Shown in pieces: positions 59,452 to 64,000 of a DNA stretch of 64,000 nucleotides (within the stretch, counting starts at the first letter, position 1; each line of letters starts with the position of its first letter). The translations under genes were made by a program, and so were the position numbers. Origin of the DNA: Citrobacter sp. MGH106 (lineage in GTDB: Bacteria; Pseudomonadota; Gammaproteobacteria; Enterobacterales; Enterobacteriaceae); contig NZ_KQ089823.1 of NCBI RefSeq assembly GCF_001037495.1, positions 372,001 to 436,000 on the forward strand. Reading direction: 5' to 3'. The notes beneath the pieces were generated by a model that was not told where the DNA came from, ran no database searches, and saw only the letters and a list, made by a program, of their open reading frames with translations.

Positions 59452-60927
59452 ATGGACAGGACTTTGTCACATTTGCGGACAGCAGTATGTAGCAGTACAC
59501 AGCTGGAGAAATCCATGTATGCCTGCCTGCAGGCGATACCAGATTCTATAGAATGTGATGGTATTTTTTTTAACTACTATCGTAGTGACATCCGCTGTAT
59601 TCAGTTTTTAGCACTGGCGACACATAAAACGGCACGACTGAAACGGGATGTCATCCCTATTCCTGAAAACATTGCCCGACAATTCGATTATTCGGATAAT
59701 TTCTCCACTCAACTTATTGATAATCTGAGTCAGTGCCCGCTGACTCAATATGTTGTAAATACCTGCTTTCGTAATATCAAATCCCTTATACTGATGCGCA
59801 TGCATCTGGACGGCGTGCGTTTGGGTGCAATGGGGGTGTTTAGTTACCATACAAATGCCTTTACACCGCAGCATACGGCGTTGTTTGAATCAGTACGAGG
59901 AGAGCTCTCCTTGCTTGCCTTCATTGCCCTGTCACGGCATAACCTCTTACTGAAAAATATCCCCCCTCTTATACCAGGACTTCCTGCATCAGAAGAAGAT
60001 GAGCAATTCGTTGTCAGCCCGTCCAATATCCCACTGTACCAGCTTTATAATTCGTTAGATGAACTGGCAAATAGTAAACAACCCATTCTGATGTTGGGTG
60101 AAGAGGGCGTCGGAAAAAAAACCTTTGTAGCTGCTTTACGACAGCGCAATTCTAACGGCATTCATTATTATGGAATACTTGATGCCTCCGCCCGGCAATT
60201 GATAATCATAAAAAATGGAAAAGTGAACAAAACGGTGGTTATCGATTTTGCTCTGCCACCGAACATTGCTTTATTTCTGGAATTGCATCAGGGGTCTTTG
60301 CAGATAAATGAAATAAGGTTATTACCCGAGCGCTGGCAAAATTTTCTGCTGGGGTTGCATTCAAACTACCGAGAATATTGCCAGATACAGGTTATAGCCA
60401 TTCAGACCCTACCATTTTCAGCTACTCAAATACCCAGTAACAGTGAAAATCACAGCATTCATCAGCATAATATAACAAGCCAACGGTACGCCAACATTCT
60501 CTGTCAGGTTATTACGCTACCTCCGCTCCGTTATCGACATAACGATATTCCGCTTCTGTTGATACACTATCTGAGATACCTGTCGAAACAGCATAAACAG
60601 GCCTCCTTACCTGTTTTAGGCGAAGACTCTCTTCGCCTGCTTTGGGAGTACAACTGGCCAGGCAATATTACTGAATTAATTGGTTTGTTAGAAAACGCCT
60701 TTTTTCGCGGCACTCTCAATGAGCTCAACATCATGCTGCCTGGCGAGATGAATACCAATGCCATTGCGCCACTTGATGAAGCGATGCGTCAACATATTCA
60801 ACTGGCGCTGCGCCAGACGCGGGGGAAAATTTCAGGGAAAGGTGGGGCAGCGGAACTGCTTGGTGTGAATAGCAATACCCTGTACAGCAAAATAAAGAAA
60901 CTCGGTATTGCAGTGAAAGATAAATAG
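59452..60927 (+). CDS. GAF-AAA+-Fis regulator with degenerate ATPase, likely regulator of the adjacent reductase operon
   Basis: A 491-aa protein built like FhlA/NtrC-type activators. The N-terminal ~165 residues form a GAF-like domain. A Walker A loop survives (LMLGEEGVGKKTFVAAL, about residues 212-228). The Walker B region reads SLQINEIRLLPERWQ, with Asn for the usual Asp, and the sigma-54 loop GAFTGA is absent. The C-terminal AAA lid (LLWEYNWPGNITELIGLLENAFF) and the Fis helix-turn-helix (GKGGAAELLGVNSNTLYSKIKKLGI) are intact. It should therefore act as a DNA-binding regulator not requiring sigma-54 remodelling. ATG at 59452 is tentative; a TTG at 59425 is in frame. It converges with the cytochrome operon. 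Regulation of that operon is inferred from proximity. Confidence 0.8.
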   Translation: MDRTLSHLRTAVCSSTQLEKSMYACLQAIPDSIECDGIFFNYYRSDIRCIQFLALATHKTARLKRDVIPIPENIARQFDYSDNFSTQLIDNLSQCPLTQYVVNTCFRNIKSLILMRMHLDGVRLGAMGVFSYHTNAFTPQHTALFESVRGELSLLAFIALSRHNLLLKNIPPLIPGLPASEEDEQFVVSPSNIPLYQLYNSLDELANSKQPILMLGEEGVGKKTFVAALRQRNSNGIHYYGILDASARQLIIIKNGKVNKTVVIDFALPPNIALFLELHQGSLQINEIRLLPERWQNFLLGLHSNYREYCQIQVIAIQTLPFSATQIPSNSENHSIHQHNITSQRYANILCQVITLPPLRYRHNDIPLLLIHYLRYLSKQHKQASLPVLGEDSLRLLWEYNWPGNITELIGLLENAFFRGTLNELNIMLPGEMNTNAIAPLDEAMRQHIQLALRQTRGKISGKGGAAELLGVNSNTLYSKIKKLGIAVKDK

Positions 60928-60932
60928 TAGCA

Positions 60933-60961
60933 CTCCCCTTTCATTATGAGGGAAAGGGGAG
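60933..60961. terminator. Bidirectional terminator between the regulator and the cytochrome operon
   Basis: CTCCCCTTTC (60933-60942) pairs with GAAAGGGGAG (60952-60961). It lies between two convergent genes and can serve both. T-runs are weak on either side. Confidence 0.65.
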
Positions 60962-60969
60962 CAACGCCT

Positions 60970-62577
60970 TTATTTACGCGTCCTGGTACGATGAAAACCG
61001 TCAATCATTCCTTTAATCAGCGCACCTGGCGTATCACCAGTACTGCACAAATACAGATGTATGATGATAAATGCCACCATCGTGACAGCAAGACCATAGT
61101 GGAGATATGCAACGACTTGCTTACCCGGCAATGTGAAGAGGGTTTCCGGCGTATAACCGGGGTACATCATCAATAACCCGGTGATAATCAGTAGCGGTAA
61201 CAACAGAAACATCACGACGATATAACCCAGTTGTTGCAGGATATTAAATTTAGCCGCAGACGAAGCATGTTCCGGGTGAGGTTCTCCGCGGAAAATACTA
61301 TACAAATAATAACGAGTCTGACGTACCAGGCGCCCAATAATTCCCTGCCAACGAACCCGATAGTGATGTCCGTTACCGCAGCAGGCCAGCAGAATAAAGC
61401 CCAACCAGATAACACACAAAAGCACGCCAGTAATATTATGTACATCGACCCAAAGAGAGAATCGAGAACTTACCCAGTGCAATGCGCAACCACTGATAAT
61501 AAGTACGGCAAAACAAAGTGCATTTAGCCAGTGCCAGCAGCGAACGGGCAACGTATAGAGATAACGTTTTTTTATCTTTCCGCCTGTTGCCTGATGAGAT
61601 ATCACAAGTCGCCCCAAACCATGGCAAATAAGCAGAATAACGAATCCACACAGAACGAATGCAAACAAACGATCGACTCGCCCACTCCCGTTATTGCCGA
61701 TCATATAGGTATCGGTAAACAGGGCACCATCAACCTGACGAACAACAGGGGCTGAGACCGCGACCGCCGCCAGTTTATTTCTGAGCGCAAGGTCGTCAAA
61801 TAATCCTTTCCCCAACTTACTGCCAGCAATGGTGTTTTCATCAGGGGCAAACGTTTTGTGGCGAGCACTAAGCAGCGATCCGTCACCATGACACTGCTCA
61901 CATCCAATCGTTTGTGAGGCCGGTAATATCCGGTGCAACGTTGTATCTGTGGCATCAGCATGACAATCAATACACCGCAGGCTACTGAGGTGTTGTGTGG
62001 CATAAGGTAGCGCTGAATGCGCCATATCCTGAGATTTAGAAGCCTTTCCCCCGGATAACTGCGAAAATACACCTGCCCGCGAATGGCAATTGGTGCACAT
62101 CAGATTACCATCTGCGATTTGTTTTTTATCTGGATGATTAATCTCCCCGGCCGTCATCGTGTGCGCATTATGGCAGGAGGTACAGGAAAACAGCCCTTTC
62201 GCAATCTTTTGATTATGTACGCTTTGCTGCATGGCATGCACGGTATCGCGCATCACAACGCCGTGGCAGCTCTCACAAACCTTATCGCCAATGGGTTTTA
62301 GCACATGCGGGGTGGCTGAAAACCCCTCACTTTCCGGCTGACTCTGATGGCAAGCGATACATGGCACATTGCCATGTACGCTGTCGTGATATTTATCCAT
62401 TGAGACGAATAAATTAGCCTGCACTTTATCGGTTGATATTCCCTGAATGTCACTGTCAGCATGGCATTCCTGACAGGGTTGATTGAGCTGCGCTGTCAGG
62501 ATCGGAGCGGAATACCCCGACAGCGATATCAATCCTGATACCAGACAAAACAAACCTCTCTTTAAGAGCCCACACAT
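60970..62577 (-). CDS. Heptaheme cytochrome c fused to a diheme cytochrome b (membrane quinol dehydrogenase)
   Basis: A 535-aa protein, started at the ATG at 62577 with GAGGG five bases upstream; an ATG at 62589 is also in frame. After a signal peptide (about 22 residues) come seven CxxCH heme c sites: CQECH, CIACH, CESCH, CTSCH, CTNCH, CIDCH and CEQCH (residues ~30-230). A first membrane helix follows at about residue 290, then a cytochrome b561/PhsC-FdnI-like four-helix domain with His in CWHWLNA, DVHNITG, LHYGLA and IIHLYLC that can bind two hemes b. It would oxidise menaquinol at the inner membrane and pass electrons to the tetraheme and flavin subunits. The c/b fusion in one chain is unusual. 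Needs the Ccm system. Confidence 0.82.
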   Translation of the reverse strand: MCGLLKRGLFCLVSGLISLSGYSAPILTAQLNQPCQECHADSDIQGISTDKVQANLFVSMDKYHDSVHGNVPCIACHQSQPESEGFSATPHVLKPIGDKVCESCHGVVMRDTVHAMQQSVHNQKIAKGLFSCTSCHNAHTMTAGEINHPDKKQIADGNLMCTNCHSRAGVFSQLSGGKASKSQDMAHSALPYATQHLSSLRCIDCHADATDTTLHRILPASQTIGCEQCHGDGSLLSARHKTFAPDENTIAGSKLGKGLFDDLALRNKLAAVAVSAPVVRQVDGALFTDTYMIGNNGSGRVDRLFAFVLCGFVILLICHGLGRLVISHQATGGKIKKRYLYTLPVRCWHWLNALCFAVLIISGCALHWVSSRFSLWVDVHNITGVLLCVIWLGFILLACCGNGHHYRVRWQGIIGRLVRQTRYYLYSIFRGEPHPEHASSAAKFNILQQLGYIVVMFLLLPLLIITGLLMMYPGYTPETLFTLPGKQVVAYLHYGLAVTMVAFIIIHLYLCSTGDTPGALIKGMIDGFHRTRTRK

Positions 62578-62585
62578 AATATCCC

Positions 62586-63002
62586 TCATGGCTTCATATC
62601 CGGATATTTAAAGAGGTGGCAGTTGTTGCAGTAGATAACCGAAGGTTTGTGCTCGTTATGGCAGGCAGTGCAGGGAACATCTTTGCCGTAATGCATCGAA
62701 TCATGCGGATTAGGCTCGGCATTCTTTTTATGTGGATCTGGCTGCGTTAATCCCGCAATCTGATCCCGCGTTCCATGACAACTCAGGCATGCTTTATCAT
62801 TTGGAGCGGCGACTGGCGTGCTGGCGCCATGACACAATTGGCATGATGTATCGCGCCCGGTGGCTTCCAGAGAATGATGATAAGGCTTAACAGCCATCGT
62901 ATTCAGTTGCTGGTGAAAGGCGGCTTCGTTATCTGCTGCAACACCAAGTTGAGAAAAACTGCCAGTCAACAGCAGTAACAAGGCCATGCAAAATTTTGCC
63001 AT
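62586..63002 (-). CDS. Periplasmic tetraheme cytochrome c (flavocytochrome c3 heme-domain type)
   Basis: A 138-aa exported protein. The ATG at 63002 is preceded by GGGGGA and leads into a signal peptide (MAKFCMALLLLLTGSFSQLGVAA). Four CxxCH sites (CQLCH, CLSCH, CTACH, CNNCH) and extra His (KPYHHSLEATGRDTSCQLCHG, NPHDSMHYGKDVPC) give the pattern of the N-terminal tetraheme domain of Shewanella Fcc3. Here the heme domain is its own gene, one base after the flavin subunit and overlapping the cytochrome b gene, so the three are coupled. It should shuttle electrons to the flavoprotein. Confidence 0.88.
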   Translation of the reverse strand: MAKFCMALLLLLTGSFSQLGVAADNEAAFHQQLNTMAVKPYHHSLEATGRDTSCQLCHGASTPVAAPNDKACLSCHGTRDQIAGLTQPDPHKKNAEPNPHDSMHYGKDVPCTACHNEHKPSVIYCNNCHLFKYPDMKP

Positions 63003-63003
63003 G

Positions 63004-64000
63004 TTAAATTCCCCCAACATCAAATGAATCATCCGCCGCGGTTGCAGAGGCGGCGCTGAGACCGGCTATACGACCGAAGACCAGACAGTCTGCAACGGCG
63101 CAACTACCGAGGCGGCTACCACCATGTGACCCCGCGGTTGCTTCTCCGGCAGCATATAACCCAGGAATCGGTTGACTATCCGCCGCATTGAGTACCTCCG
63201 CGCGCATGCTGATTTGTACCCCGCCCATGACATAGTGCACTTTGGGCCACACGCGCACCGCGACAAACGGCCCCTTCTCCAGCGGCACAGCACGACTGAC
63301 ATCTTTCTTCATCCGATCACCGCCTTTACGTGCAACAGCGGCATTGTAGGCATCTACCTCATCCTGCAGCGTGGAGAAAGGGATACCAAAATGAGCCGCC
63401 AGTTGTTCCAGCGAGTCAAACTGCCAGGCTACGCCATAGTGCAATGCATGCCCCAGACTCTGGGCCAGTTTTGCACCTTCCAGCGTCGTGAAGCAGATGG
63501 GATAAAGTGGATTACCTTTTTCATCTACCTGCGCCAGAATGCCCTCTTCACGCTCTTTGCGATCGGCAAGTTCGTTTGTGAAACGGTGACCTGTACGCGG
63601 GTTGACCATGATCCCGTTGGGAAAACCGGAAATAGTATTGAACTGCGACACATAGCCGAAGCCTCGTTCGTCCGGCGATGACCAGGGACCTAGCTGGATT
63701 AGATCTAGCTGTACGGGTGTTGCGCCAATACGCAGCATGTGTACCAGGCATTCCGCCGTGGCACCAGGATGGTTGGTGGAGTCTACTCGCTCATCCAGCA
63801 TGGGGTTTTGCAGTTTGCGGAAACGCAAATCATTAGAAAAACCACCAGAACACATCACTACGCCATAACGTGCGCCGTAATGACGAATCTGCCCGGTTTG
63901 TTCGTCAGGGAATTGATAGCCATCGCGAACCGTCAGACCAATCACACGCCCTTGCGCGTTTTGCAGGAAAGATTCCAGCTTGCATTGAGAACGGAAAACC
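63004..64000 (-). CDS. Flavocytochrome-c-type FAD-dependent reductase subunit (C-terminal part; runs off the window)
   Basis: About 332 codons are visible; the frame is still open at 64000. Typical FAD_binding_2 reductase motifs occur: QGRVIGLTVRDG, IMVNPRTGHRFTNELADRKERE, and near the end KVHYVMGGVQI and IPGLYAAGEATAGSHGGSRLGSCAVADCLVFGRIAG. Against Shewanella fumarate reductase Fcc3 the active-site Arg402 (in ELADR), His504 (in KVHYVMGG) and Arg544 (in GGSRLGS) appear kept, but the His365/Thr377 region reads LIQLGPWSSPDERG with no matching His. So the substrate is probably an unsaturated compound other than fumarate. Electrons would come from the downstream tetraheme cytochrome. Confidence 0.85.
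   Translation of the reverse strand, partial: VFRSQCKLESFLQNAQGRVIGLTVRDGYQFPDEQTGQIRHYGARYGVVMCSGGFSNDLRFRKLQNPMLDERVDSTNHPGATAECLVHMLRIGATPVQLDLIQLGPWSSPDERGFGYVSQFNTISGFPNGIMVNPRTGHRFTNELADRKEREEGILAQVDEKGNPLYPICFTTLEGAKLAQSLGHALHYGVAWQFDSLEQLAAHFGIPFSTLQDEVDAYNAAVARKGGDRMKKDVSRAVPLEKGPFVAVRVWPKVHYVMGGVQISMRAEVLNAADSQPIPGLYAAGEATAGSHGGSRLGSCAVADCLVFGRIAGLSAASATAADDSFDVGGI

Overview
This window is a chromosomal segment of an enteric bacterium from the Escherichia-Salmonella-Citrobacter group. Gene order from yicL to yieF follows E. coli K-12 closely, and many products (TisB, GyrB, DnaA, RnpA, YidC, IbpA) are near-identical to their E. coli counterparts. Three further points narrow the choice: a deoQKPX deoxyribose locus of the kind known from Salmonella lies next to uhp, there is no tnaCAB behind mnmE, and the DnaA linker resembles the Salmonella form. 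Citrobacter or a Salmonella relative fits best. The assignment rests on recalled gene order and protein similarity, not on a search.

Layout. 1-2.2 kb: end of yicL, nlpA, a GNAT acetyltransferase and yicS. 2.2-8.4 kb: an accessory beta-glucoside cassette made of a divergent LacI-type repressor, a lactose/cellobiose-family PTS (IIB, IIC, IIA as separate genes), a GH1 6-phospho-beta-glucosidase and a LamB-type porin. 8.5-13.9 kb: purine genes nepI, yicN, adeQ and ade. 14.1-19.1 kb: hexose-phosphate uptake, uhpT and uhpABC. 19.3-23.7 kb: deoXPK and the divergent deoQ. 23.7-26.7 kb: ilvBN with the ivbL attenuator, then the SOS toxin locus istR/tisB. 26.7-34 kb: a DMT transporter, emrD, a GH5-like exported protein and dsdCXA for D-serine. 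33.9-42 kb: yidF remnant, yidGH, yidE, the ibpAB heat-shock operon, yidQ, yidR, cbrA, a scar of the lost dgo operon, and yidA. 42-52.8 kb: the replication block gyrB-recF-dnaN-dnaA and the divergent rpmH-rnpA-yidD-yidC-mnmE. 52.8-55.5 kb: an AT-rich accessory island in place of tnaCAB. 55.6-59.2 kb: mdtL, yidZ, yieE and yieF/chrR. 59.4-64 kb: an accessory respiratory locus with a degenerate Fis-type regulator, a heptaheme cytochrome c fused to a cytochrome b, a tetraheme cytochrome c, and a flavocytochrome-c-type reductase cut by the window end.

The two regions with most potential for undescribed biology are the mnmE-mdtL island (a 545-aa protein with no domain I recognise, divergent from an Ala/Gly-rich 107-aa protein and an 88-aa protein) and the multiheme flavoprotein reductase operon, whose active site looks unlike that of fumarate reductase. 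Smaller points are ERIC-type repeats inserted inside operons (ivbL-ilvB and dnaN-recF), a dgoT 3' scar, and a SPASM-only yidF. I saw no tRNA, rRNA, CRISPR array, transposase or prophage gene.
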